Source of the DNA: Undibacterium hunanense
GTDB lineage: Bacteria; Pseudomonadota; Gammaproteobacteria; Burkholderiales; Burkholderiaceae_D
Assembly: GCF_014284335.1 (NCBI RefSeq)
Contig: NZ_JACOGF010000009.1
Location: 124,001-188,000 of the forward strand
Length of the DNA: 64,000 nt
Direction of reading: 5' to 3'
The notes under the pieces are model-generated. The model had not been told where the DNA came from. It did no database searches and saw nothing but the letters and a program-made list of their open reading frames with translations. The translations under genes and the position numbers were made by a program. Position 1 is the first letter of the stretch; each line of letters opens with the position of its first letter. Shown piece by piece: positions 35,530-44,359 of this stretch.

Positions 35530-38500
35530 ATGACTACAGAATTAATTATTTCCCCCGAAGCCGGTACTGAAACGGCTACCACAAAGCCTTACGAACCCGC
35601 CTTCGTGCACCTGCGCATCCATTCCGAATATTCGATTGTGGATGGCCTGGTGCGCATAGATGATGTCATCAAGGCAGCGGTCAAAGATAAACAGCCAGCA
35701 ATGGCGATCACTGACCTGGCGAATCTGTTCGCCATGGTGAAGTTTTACAAATCCGCACGCGGCAAGGGCATGAAGCCAATTGCCGGTTGTGATGTCTGGA
35801 TCAGCAATGACGCTGACCGCGACAAGCCTTCCCGCTTGCTGTTGCTGGTCAAGAACCGCCTGGGCTACCTGCAATTATGTGAATTGCTGGCACAGGCCTG
35901 GCTGACCAATCAACACCGTGGCCGCGCAGAAATCCGTTATGAATGGTTGCAAAAACTACATGAAGAAGGCCAGGGCGGCGGCCTGATCGCTATTTCTGGC
36001 GCGCATTTTGGAGATGTTGGTGTTGCCATCGACAATGGCAATGTTGACCTGGCGGAACAACTGGCATTGCGCTGGTCGCGTATTTTCCCTCAGCATTTTT
36101 ATATAGAGATTCAGCGTGCCGGCCAGCCAAACATGGAAAACCATGTGCGTGCAGCCGTGGCAATGGCCAGCAGGCTGCAGTTGCCTGTAGTGGCAACCCA
36201 CCCCGTGCAATTCATCAGCAAGGATGACTATACGGCGCATGAAGCAAGGGTCTGTATTGCAGAAGGTGACATGCTGGCCAATGGCCGCCGTGTACGCCGC
36301 TTCAATGAGCAGCAGTGTTTTAAAACCCAGGCAGAGATGGCAGAACTGTTTGCCGACATGCCCGGTGCCTTGCGCAATTCAGTAGAAATTGCCAAGCGCT
36401 GCAACCTGACACTGGAACTGGGCAAGCCCAAGTTGCCGGATTTCCCTACGCCGGATGGCATGACCATCAATGATTTCCTGGTGCATGAAGCCCAGCGTGG
36501 CCTGGAATTCCGTCTCCAGCATTTGTTCACCAACCCTGAAAAGCGGGAGAAAGAGCGCGCCCGCTATGAAGCGCGCCTGAAGTTTGAAACCGACACCATC
36601 ATCAAGATGGGTTTTCCCGGTTACTTCCTGATCGTGGCGGACTTTATCCAGTGGGCAAAAAACAATGGCGTGCCTGTCGGGCCTGGTCGTGGTTCCGGTG
36701 CCGGTTCGCTGGTTGCGTATTCGTTGCTGATTACCGATCTGGACCCTTTGCAGTACAACCTGCTGTTCGAACGTTTCCTGAATCCTGAGCGGGTATCCAT
36801 GCCCGATTTCGATATTGACTTTTGCCAGGAAGGCCGTGACCGCGTCATTCAATACGTGAAAGACCGCTACGGCAAAGATGCGGTGTCGCAGATCGCCACC
36901 TTCGGTACCATGGCGGCCAAGGGTGCGATACGTGACGTCGGCCGGGTGCTGGATTTCGGCTATATGTTTTGCGATGGCGTGTCAAAGCTGATTCCGTTCA
37001 AGCCGGGCAAGCAGGTGACGATTGCTGAAGCCATTGTCGAAGAGCCACTGCTGGCTGAACGTCAGGAAAATGAAGAAGAAGTCAAAACCCTGCTCGACCT
37101 GGCGCAACAGGTGGAAGGCATCACCCGTAACATCGGCATGCATGCCGGTGGTGTGTTGATTGCACCGGGCAAGCTCACCGATTTTTGTCCTCTGTATACT
37201 CAGGGTGGCGATTCTGGCGTGGTTTCGCAATATGATAAGGACGACGTGGAGGCCGTAGGCCTGGTCAAGTTCGACTTTTTGGGTTTGACCACGTTGACCA
37301 TTCTTGACCGGGCCGTGCGTTATATCAAGATGATGGACCCTGCCATGGCAGATTTCGATCTGGCCAAATTGCCGCTGGATGACCGGGCATCATATGAACT
37401 ATTGACCAAGGCGAAAACCGTCGCTGTGTTCCAGCTGGAAAGTCGCGGCATGCAAGGCATGTTGAAAGATGCGCGTCCCGATCGTTTTGAAGACATTATC
37501 GCGCTGGTGGCTTTGTACCGGCCTGGTCCTATGGACCTGATCCCGGATTTCTGCAAGCGCAAGCATGGTGAGAAATTCGATTACCCTGATCCGCGTACTG
37601 AAGGCATTTTGTCTGAAACCTACGGCATCATGGTGTATCAGGAACAGGTTATGCAGATGGCGCAGGTGGTCGGTGGTTACTCACTCGGCGGTGCGGATTT
37701 GCTGCGTCGTGCCATGGGTAAGAAAAAAGCCGAAGAGATGGCCGAGCATCGTCAGATTTTCCGCGATGGTGCCGCCAAGGATGGCTTGCTGCAAGAAAAG
37801 GCCGACGAGATTTTCGATTTGATGGAAAAATTCGCGGGTTATGGTTTTAATAAATCCCATGCTGCCGCGTATGCCTTGCTGTCGTATCACACTGCGTATC
37901 TGAAGGCCCATCACCCCGCTGCGTTCATGGCAGCCAATATGTCGCTGGCCATGGATGATACCGACAAGGTCAAGATTCTGGTGGAAGATGCGATTGATAT
38001 CTGCAAGCTGAAAATGCTGCCGCCGGATATCAATCAGTCTGAATACCGTTTCATGCCAGTTGCTGAGCCAGGCAAAAAATCCACTCAGGTACGGTATGGC
38101 ATGGGGGCTGTGAAGGGCTCTGGTCAGAATGCGATAGAGAGCATTATTACTGCAAGAAAAACTGGCGGGCCGTTTACGGATTTGTTCGATTTCTGCAAGC
38201 GTGTTGACAAGCGTCAGGTCAACCGTCGTACCGTGGAATCACTGATACGTGCCGGTGCCATGGATTGCCTGGGCAAAGACCGTGGCATTTTGCTGGCCAC
38301 GGTAGATTTTGCACTGGAAGCTGCCGAGCAGGCCGAAGCCGCAGCAAACCAGGTCAGCCTGTTTGGTGATGACGACGACCTGATCCCGCCGCCGGATTAT
38401 CTGGATGTACCAGTCTGGACAGACAAAAGACGCCTGACCGAAGAAAAGACGGCCCTGGGGTTTTATCTGTCAGGCCACCTGTTTGATTCTTATGCACCTG

Positions 38501-39048
38501 AAGTGCGTCAGTTCATCAAGACCACGCTGGCCAAGCTGGAACCATCGCGTGATTTGCGTTTGATTTGCGGCATCATCAGTGGTGTACGTACCCAGATGAC
38601 GCAACGCGGCAAGTTATTGATTGTCAGTCTGGACGACGGCACTGCCGTGGTTGAGGTCACGGTCTACAGCGAAATCATGGAAGAATTCAAGTCACTGTTC
38701 AAGGAAGATGAATTCCTTGCAGTGCTGGGCAAGGTGTCAGAAGATCGTTTCTCTGGCGGTTTGCGTATTTCTGCTGAAAAAGTCATGGACATTGGCCGCG
38801 CCCGCGTACAGTTTTCGCAAGGCTTGCGCCTGACGCTGACTGCCGGTGCCGATACCAAGAAACTGCAAGAGCTGTTGAAACCGCATCTGAATGCCGATGG
38901 TTGTCCGGTCTTGATACGCTACCAGAACGCCAATGCCGGTGCCGAGCTGTATCTGTCGGACCAGTGGCGGGTGAATCCGGATGACACCTTGCGGCAAAAT
39001 CTGGGTGAATGGCTGTCCATGAAAAACGTCAAAATTGAGTACGCCTGA
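35530..39048 (+). CDS. dnaE: DNA polymerase III alpha subunit
   Basis: 1172 residues, the replicative polymerase catalytic subunit (E. coli DnaE is 1160). PHP domain at the N-terminus (FVHLRIHSEYSIVDG), polymerase core with GPGRGSGAGSLVAYSL and catalytic PDFDIDF (Asp residues about 426-430), palm/thumb block YGIMVYQEQVMQMAQ, GYGFNKSHAAAYA, then helix-hairpin-helix and OB-fold regions (KLLIVSLDDGTAVVEVTVYSE). The ATG at 35530 fits the family start. The ligase gene begins five bases after the stop. Confidence 0.98.
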   Translation: MTTELIISPEAGTETATTKPYEPAFVHLRIHSEYSIVDGLVRIDDVIKAAVKDKQPAMAITDLANLFAMVKFYKSARGKGMKPIAGCDVWISNDADRDKPSRLLLLVKNRLGYLQLCELLAQAWLTNQHRGRAEIRYEWLQKLHEEGQGGGLIAISGAHFGDVGVAIDNGNVDLAEQLALRWSRIFPQHFYIEIQRAGQPNMENHVRAAVAMASRLQLPVVATHPVQFISKDDYTAHEARVCIAEGDMLANGRRVRRFNEQQCFKTQAEMAELFADMPGALRNSVEIAKRCNLTLELGKPKLPDFPTPDGMTINDFLVHEAQRGLEFRLQHLFTNPEKREKERARYEARLKFETDTIIKMGFPGYFLIVADFIQWAKNNGVPVGPGRGSGAGSLVAYSLLITDLDPLQYNLLFERFLNPERVSMPDFDIDFCQEGRDRVIQYVKDRYGKDAVSQIATFGTMAAKGAIRDVGRVLDFGYMFCDGVSKLIPFKPGKQVTIAEAIVEEPLLAERQENEEEVKTLLDLAQQVEGITRNIGMHAGGVLIAPGKLTDFCPLYTQGGDSGVVSQYDKDDVEAVGLVKFDFLGLTTLTILDRAVRYIKMMDPAMADFDLAKLPLDDRASYELLTKAKTVAVFQLESRGMQGMLKDARPDRFEDIIALVALYRPGPMDLIPDFCKRKHGEKFDYPDPRTEGILSETYGIMVYQEQVMQMAQVVGGYSLGGADLLRRAMGKKKAEEMAEHRQIFRDGAAKDGLLQEKADEIFDLMEKFAGYGFNKSHAAAYALLSYHTAYLKAHHPAAFMAANMSLAMDDTDKVKILVEDAIDICKLKMLPPDINQSEYRFMPVAEPGKKSTQVRYGMGAVKGSGQNAIESIITARKTGGPFTDLFDFCKRVDKRQVNRRTVESLIRAGAMDCLGKDRGILLATVDFALEAAEQAEAAANQVSLFGDDDDLIPPPDYLDVPVWTDKRRLTEEKTALGFYLSGHLFDSYAPEVRQFIKTTLAKLEPSRDLRLICGIISGVRTQMTQRGKLLIVSLDDGTAVVEVTVYSEIMEEFKSLFKEDEFLAVLGKVSEDRFSGGLRISAEKVMDIGRARVQFSQGLRLTLTAGADTKKLQELLKPHLNADGCPVLIRYQNANAGAELYLSDQWRVNPDDTLRQNLGEWLSMKNVKIEYA

Positions 39049-39052
39049 TTCC

Positions 39053-40363
39053 ATGGATAATGTTCGCGTGTCGTCTGTTGACGCTGTGCTGTACAGGGAT
39101 GCAGCACAGGGTTGGCGGCAGGCTTTGCCGCAGCAGATATTGTCGGTATTGCCACTGACCCTGTTTTTTCCGGTGGGTGTGATGTATTTCGGCGTCTTGC
39201 TGTTTTATGCAGGATTGCTGGTATCTGGCGGTTTTGTCCGCAAGATACAAAGACTGCGCCAAAGCCCCATGCTGTTGCCAATTTTTGCCCTGAGCCTGGT
39301 CAGCGTGGTGATAGCTGCCAGCCAGGGTATGCCGGACGATAATGCCAGGGAATTCTGGCCGGGTTTCTGGCATTACCAGACTTATCTGTTTCTCTTGCCC
39401 TTCATCACGGTGGCACCGGGTATCTGGCAGCGTCGTGCGATGTATGTGTTTTTTGCCGGGGCAGTTGTGGCAGCCAGCCTGTTCGTGGCGAATGCCTTTC
39501 ACCTGCTGCCTGCGAATACCCTGTTTCGCAGCTATGTAGTGTATGAGGGTAATAAATCAATTTTGCTGGGTATCCTGATGGCGGTGGCGGCTGCCTGGAT
39601 GTTGCATGAATTGCGTACCCATCGCGATCATTTGTTGTGGCGGGTACTGGCCATTGTGTATGTGGCGGCGGCATTGATCTTGCTGGCCAAGACCCGCACG
39701 GCGAGTCTGCTGTTTGTGTTGTTGTGCGTGATCTTGATATTGCGCCAGATGGGCTGGTCCTGGCGTACCTTTGCCTTGCCGCTGGTATTGCTGGCAGCCT
39801 TGTTTGGCGGCTGGAAATATGCATTGAGCCTGCCACCACCACCGACCTGCGAGATACGGCTGGTGCAGGCTGGCCCTTGGGAAATATTCAAATTGCGCAG
39901 CATCTGCACCATACAGCAATTGCGCGATTTTTCTCAGGGCCGCAAGGTTAATGAAGATGGCATGCGTCTGGAGATATACCGGATTACTGCCGACATCATT
40001 GCCGACGACCCTGTGGCAGGGCATGGTATTGCCAGCTGGATGCCGCTGTATCAGGAAAAAGCCAAAGGTCTCAGCAGTGCCACCATGACCACGCCACACA
40101 ATGATTATCTGTTGTACCTGACTGAGCTGGGTGTGTTTGGCTTGCTTGCCCTGCTGGGTATCTGGGCAGCACAGTTGTGGACGGCGCGCCGCATGTCGCA
40201 GCATGAACATCCCCGGGTAGCGGAATTGGCCATGCCCTTGCTGATGCTGACCGTGGCGATGATGCTGGGCGGTATGTTCAATGCCATTTTGCGTGACGGG
40301 GTGTTTGGCATGGCATTCATGATACTGCTGGCGATACCGCTGGCTGGTCTGCGCAGTGAATAA
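39053..40363 (+). CDS. O-antigen ligase family protein (WaaL-like)
   Basis: 436 residues, polytopic inner-membrane protein with about 11-12 helices and one large periplasmic loop between residues 240 and 350 containing PVAGHGIASWMPLYQEKAK and TTPHNDYLLYLTELG, which carry the His and Arg/Glu residues typical of Wzy_C/WaaL ligases. Joins O-polysaccharide to lipid A-core on the periplasmic face, or ligates another glycan. The start is ATG 39053; an in-frame TTG at 39035 overlaps dnaE. LPS context is supported by msbA and waaF downstream. Confidence 0.88.
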   Translation: MDNVRVSSVDAVLYRDAAQGWRQALPQQILSVLPLTLFFPVGVMYFGVLLFYAGLLVSGGFVRKIQRLRQSPMLLPIFALSLVSVVIAASQGMPDDNAREFWPGFWHYQTYLFLLPFITVAPGIWQRRAMYVFFAGAVVAASLFVANAFHLLPANTLFRSYVVYEGNKSILLGILMAVAAAWMLHELRTHRDHLLWRVLAIVYVAAALILLAKTRTASLLFVLLCVILILRQMGWSWRTFALPLVLLAALFGGWKYALSLPPPPTCEIRLVQAGPWEIFKLRSICTIQQLRDFSQGRKVNEDGMRLEIYRITADIIADDPVAGHGIASWMPLYQEKAKGLSSATMTTPHNDYLLYLTELGVFGLLALLGIWAAQLWTARRMSQHEHPRVAELAMPLLMLTVAMMLGGMFNAILRDGVFGMAFMILLAIPLAGLRSE

Positions 40364-40543
40364 GTCTGCAGTAAAACTGCTGCAGAACATCTTCAGAATA
40401 AAATTTTTGTGATGCCATGCTGTGGTATTGCGTGGCATTCAATGACATCAAGTGTGTCAGTAAGCGTGACATTCGGTGAGATATTAAGTGCCCGCATACA
40501 TATCAGCGTAAATCAGAGCAAACGAGAAAAATGAAATCGGACT

Positions 40544-42289
40544 ATGAGCTTGATCAATAAAGAAACAACGATGGTTTTCCGGCGTTTATGGGCATCCATT
40601 ACGCCCTATCGCGCGCGCGTCTGGTGGGCCTTGCTGACCATGTTGGGAACAGCTTCGACCGAAGTCATGTTCCCCAAGGTGCTAGGGTATATTCTGGATC
40701 ATGGCTTCAACGGTGATGCCAGCAAGTTGGCTTTGTGGAAAGTGCCGGTGGCGATTATTGCGATTTTCCTGTTTCGTGGCATCTGCACATTCACCACCAG
40801 TTATCTGATGACCTGGGTGTCGAGCAAATTGCTCAATGAACTGCGGGCCAGGGTATTTGACCGCATACTGAACGTGCCCATCAGTTTTTATCAGGCCGAA
40901 TCCAGCGGGCGCATCATCAATACCATCATGTTTGAAGCACAGCAGATTGTGGAAATGCTCAAGGTGTCGATGACGACCTTGTTCCGCGATTCGCTGACGG
41001 TGATCGTATTGATGGCGGCACTGCTGTGGCGTAACTGGCAATTGACCATCGTCGCCCTGGTGCTGATGCCGGTCATGGCCCTGCTGGTACGCGGGGTCAG
41101 CAAGCGCCTGCGCAAGCTCAACCAGAATCAGCTGGACGTCAATAATGAACTGACGCAGGTGATAGAAGAAGCCACCCGCGCCAGCCAGGTCATACGTATT
41201 TTTGGTGGCCAAAAGTATGAACAGCAGCGTTTTGATGCCAAGAATGAAAAACTGCGTGGCTATGCCATGCGCACCACGGTTGCCGTGGCTTCCACCACGC
41301 CGCTGACGCAATTGGCAGCTGCCGTTGCAGTGGCGGTGGTGATCATGTTTGCAGTGTCGCAGGCGGCAGCCGATGCCACGACAGCAGGACATTTTGTTGA
41401 ATTTGTCAGCCTGATGATGTTGTTGCTGACCCCGCTGAAAAGACTGGCTGATCTGAATGGCCCTTTGCAACGTGGCATGGCAGCGGCAGAATCGGTATTT
41501 GCATTGATCGACACCGCACCCGAAAGCGATAGCGGCAAGACACTGACTGCAAGGGCGCAGGGCAGGCTGGAGTTTGTCGGCACCAATTTTTCGTATCCGG
41601 GGCAAGAACAGGAAGCACTCAAGGACATTAATCTGCGTGTAGAACCGGGTGAAACCATCGCCCTGGTAGGGATGTCGGGCGGCGGTAAAACTTCGCTGGT
41701 GAATCTGGTACCGCGTTTTTATACGCCAAATTCAGGAGATATCCTGCTGGATGGCTGCTCGCTACAGGCGATTTCCCTCAGCAGCCTGCGTGAACAGATT
41801 GCCATGGTCAGCCAGAACGTGGTGCTGTTCGATGACACCCTGGCCGCGAACATTTCTTATGGCGATGGCGAGCCGGATGCTGCCCGTATTGCTGCTGCCG
41901 TGCAAGCTGCTTATCTGACTGATGTGGTGCGCGATTTGCCAGACGGCTTGAACACCATGATAGGCGACAATGGCATGCGCCTGTCTGGTGGCCAAAGACA
42001 GCGCCTGGCGATTGCCCGTGCCATCTATAAGAATGCGCCCATCCTGATCCTGGATGAAGCCACATCGGCACTTGACAGCGAATCCGAACGTGCTGTCCAG
42101 GCGGCGCTGGACGAATTGATGCAGGGTAGAACCACGCTGGTGATTGCACACCGTCTGTCCACCATAGAACGCGCCAGCCGCATTGCCGTGCTGGTGGATG
42201 GCAGGATTGTGGAAATGGGGACGCATGCCCAATTGCTGGATAATAATGGGGTGTATGCCAATCTGTACCGCCTGCAATTTGCAGCTTAG
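40544..42289 (+). CDS. msbA: Lipid A export ABC permease/ATP-binding protein MsbA
   Basis: 581 residues (family about 580). Six-helix transmembrane domain then a nucleotide-binding domain: Walker A VGMSGGGKTS, Q-loop AMVSQNVVLFDD, signature LSGGQRQRLAIARA, Walker B ILILDEATSALD and H-loop IAHRLSTI. Flips lipid A-core across the inner membrane. Internal start candidates ATG 40544 and ATG 40571. It fits with the neighbouring ligase and heptosyltransferase. Confidence 0.94.
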   Translation: MSLINKETTMVFRRLWASITPYRARVWWALLTMLGTASTEVMFPKVLGYILDHGFNGDASKLALWKVPVAIIAIFLFRGICTFTTSYLMTWVSSKLLNELRARVFDRILNVPISFYQAESSGRIINTIMFEAQQIVEMLKVSMTTLFRDSLTVIVLMAALLWRNWQLTIVALVLMPVMALLVRGVSKRLRKLNQNQLDVNNELTQVIEEATRASQVIRIFGGQKYEQQRFDAKNEKLRGYAMRTTVAVASTTPLTQLAAAVAVAVVIMFAVSQAAADATTAGHFVEFVSLMMLLLTPLKRLADLNGPLQRGMAAAESVFALIDTAPESDSGKTLTARAQGRLEFVGTNFSYPGQEQEALKDINLRVEPGETIALVGMSGGGKTSLVNLVPRFYTPNSGDILLDGCSLQAISLSSLREQIAMVSQNVVLFDDTLAANISYGDGEPDAARIAAAVQAAYLTDVVRDLPDGLNTMIGDNGMRLSGGQRQRLAIARAIYKNAPILILDEATSALDSESERAVQAALDELMQGRTTLVIAHRLSTIERASRIAVLVDGRIVEMGTHAQLLDNNGVYANLYRLQFAA

Positions 42290-42325
42290 CGCAGTAACTT
42301 GAACTAGTAACTTAGTAGAGGATGC

Positions 42326-42907
42326 ATGATGACCGCTGCCATTTCCCGTTTTCCGGTGCCTTCCCTGCAAGATTTGCCTGAGGACATACGTGAAAAAATC
42401 CTTGCGGTACAAGAGAAAGCTGGTTTTGTGCCCAATGTGTTTTTGACGTTGGCGCACCGGCCGGATGAGTTCCGTGCCTTTTTTGCCTACCATGATGCAT
42501 TGATGTTGAAGACCACGGGCAATCTGAACAAGGCCGAACGTGAAATGATCGTCACTGCCACCAGCGCCAAAAATAATTGTTTGTACTGCGTGGTGGCGCA
42601 CGGTGCCATCCTGCGCATTTATGCCAAAAATACTTTGGTGGCTGACCAGGTTGCTGTCAATCATTTGAAGGCTGACATCACGCCCCGCCAAAGCGCAATG
42701 TTGAATTTTGCCATCAAGGTGTGCCTCGATTCGCAAAGCGTCAACGAAGCTGATTATGCCTTGCTGCATGGCCATGGTTTTGACGATGAAGATATCTGGG
42801 ACATTGCCGCCATCACCGCTTTCTTTGGTTTGTCCAACCGCATGGCGAATGTGATTTCGATGCGACCGAATGATGAATTCTTTCTGATGGGGCGTACGCC
42901 AAGATGA
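42326..42907 (+). CDS. Peroxidase-related AhpD-like protein (carboxymuconolactone decarboxylase family)
   Basis: 193 residues of the AhpD/CMD fold. Redox motif NCLYCVVAHGAI gives the CxxC pair plus downstream His of alkylhydroperoxidase D-like proteins. MVTATSAKNN-like lead-in and GLSNRMAN also fit the peroxidase-related subfamily. AGAGGA sits before the ATG at 42326 (a second ATG follows at once). Ends in a four-base overlap (ATGA) with waaF. Probably a cytoplasmic thiol peroxidase or reductase; substrate unknown. Confidence 0.88.
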   Translation: MMTAAISRFPVPSLQDLPEDIREKILAVQEKAGFVPNVFLTLAHRPDEFRAFFAYHDALMLKTTGNLNKAEREMIVTATSAKNNCLYCVVAHGAILRIYAKNTLVADQVAVNHLKADITPRQSAMLNFAIKVCLDSQSVNEADYALLHGHGFDDEDIWDIAAITAFFGLSNRMANVISMRPNDEFFLMGRTPR

Positions 42908-43950
42908 TGCCGGGTATGGAACAGACATTGCCCCGTATCCTTGTCATCGCACCTAACTGGATAGGTGATGCCGTCATGGCGCAGCCTCTGTTGCAATTGC
43001 TTAAACAGGATAATCCGCAGGCTGCGATTGATGTGCTGGCACCGGCCTGGGTGGCACCCGTACTACGCGCCATGACAGAAATCGATACCGTGCTGGAAAC
43101 CCCGTTCCGGCATGGTGCCTTGCAATTGCGCGAACGCTGGCGTTATGCGCGCCAGTTGCGCCAGCGCGGCTATGTGGCTGCCTATGTCTTGCCCAATACC
43201 TTGAAATTTGCGCTGCTGCCGTGGATGGCAGGTATCAGGAAACGCGTAGGCTACAAGGGCGAAAGTCGTTACGGCCTGATCAACCTCATGCATCATGACA
43301 ATCGCCAGGCACCGCGTGCCATGGTGGCATTTTATGCTGCCCTGGCTTTTGCACCTGCCGATGCAGCACCTCAGAATTTGCCAAAACCAAGGCTGCAAGT
43401 TGATGCTGTCAACATAGCGGCGACCATGCAGGCCATGGATTTATCCATGCAGCATACGCTAGTCTGTTTTGCGCCGGGTGCCGAGTTTGGTAATGCCAAG
43501 CGCTGGCCGGTCACGCACTTTGCCGAACTGGCCCGCACCATCCTGTATGCGCAGCCGACTGCACAAATTGTCTTGCTGGGTTCGCCCAAGGATGTGGAAG
43601 TCTGCAATCAGATCCAGGCTATCTGCCCGCAGGTACATCAATTTGCCGGCAAAACCTCGCTGGACCAGGCCGTGGCCTTGATCGCCCAATCGGCGGCAGT
43701 GGTTTCCAATGATTCTGGTCTTTTACATATCGCTTCGGCCCTGAATCGTCCGGTGATTGCGATTTATGGACCAACTGATCCCGGTCATGCACCGCCGTTT
43801 TCAGATGTTGCCCATTCATTATCGTTGCATCTGGACTGCGCACCTTGCCGCCAGAGGGAATGCCCCTTAGGGCATCATGACTGCATGCAGAAGCTGGGGG
43901 CAGACAAGGTCTGGCAACCACTGCAAAAGATCTTGCTGTCCGCTGGCTGA
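42904..43950 (+). CDS. waaF: ADP-heptose:LPS heptosyltransferase II
   Basis: 348 residues, GT9 fold. N-terminal ILVIAPNWIGDAVMAQPLLQLLK, FAPGAEFGNAKRWP, SNDSGLLHIASALNRPVIAIYGPTDPGHAPP and near the C-terminus CAPCRQRECPLGHHDCM are diagnostic of WaaF. Adds the second heptose to the LPS inner core. The start overlaps the AhpD-like stop; ATGs at 42907 and 42916 are alternatives. Works with msbA and the ligase in LPS assembly. Confidence 0.94.
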   Translation: MMPGMEQTLPRILVIAPNWIGDAVMAQPLLQLLKQDNPQAAIDVLAPAWVAPVLRAMTEIDTVLETPFRHGALQLRERWRYARQLRQRGYVAAYVLPNTLKFALLPWMAGIRKRVGYKGESRYGLINLMHHDNRQAPRAMVAFYAALAFAPADAAPQNLPKPRLQVDAVNIAATMQAMDLSMQHTLVCFAPGAEFGNAKRWPVTHFAELARTILYAQPTAQIVLLGSPKDVEVCNQIQAICPQVHQFAGKTSLDQAVALIAQSAAVVSNDSGLLHIASALNRPVIAIYGPTDPGHAPPFSDVAHSLSLHLDCAPCRQRECPLGHHDCMQKLGADKVWQPLQKILLSAG

Positions 43951-44359
43951 GCGCATTCATGCTGGCAGACATGTTCAGATTGCTACTGCCAAGTGCATCT
44001 GAACGGGAAACCATTCGACTGTAAATGATTGTTTCAGCCGTGATTCTGCACGGCAAGCTGTTGTACCATCAAAAATCAAACACTACAAATACACTGTCAA
44101 GCTTATTTTTGTGCCCTTAGCACCCGAAGCATGTCAATTTTGGCAATATTGGACTTAAGCGTTGCAGTATCCTTAGACGTAGCCTGGACATCAATTAGAT
44201 GTAATAAACATTGCAGGGCATTGTAGCCAGATGAACAAGGCAGGCAGTGACGTGGCAGTGGATCTGCGCCTGTATTGTGTGCATTTTAATAATTACAACA
44301 TTCCTTTTAGCTGTATTGATGTGTATTCAGTCAGGAAGTGTCGTGCTGCTTCCCATTAC
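43951..44359. other. Intergenic region before NMT1-PAS-GGDEF gene
   Basis: About 400 bases. A frame in phase with the next gene runs through part of it (from 44231), but its amino-acid content does not look coding. Likely the promoter and 5' leader of the cyclase gene. No RNA gene is recognised. Confidence 0.4.

Noticed and set aside
39557..40438. 293-codon minus-strand frame opposite the ligase gene
   Set aside because: His/Gln-rich composition typical of an antisense shadow of a membrane protein.
41762..42928. 388-codon minus-strand frame across msbA and AhpD-like genes
   Set aside because: Crosses two well-supported plus-strand genes and has no recognisable domain.
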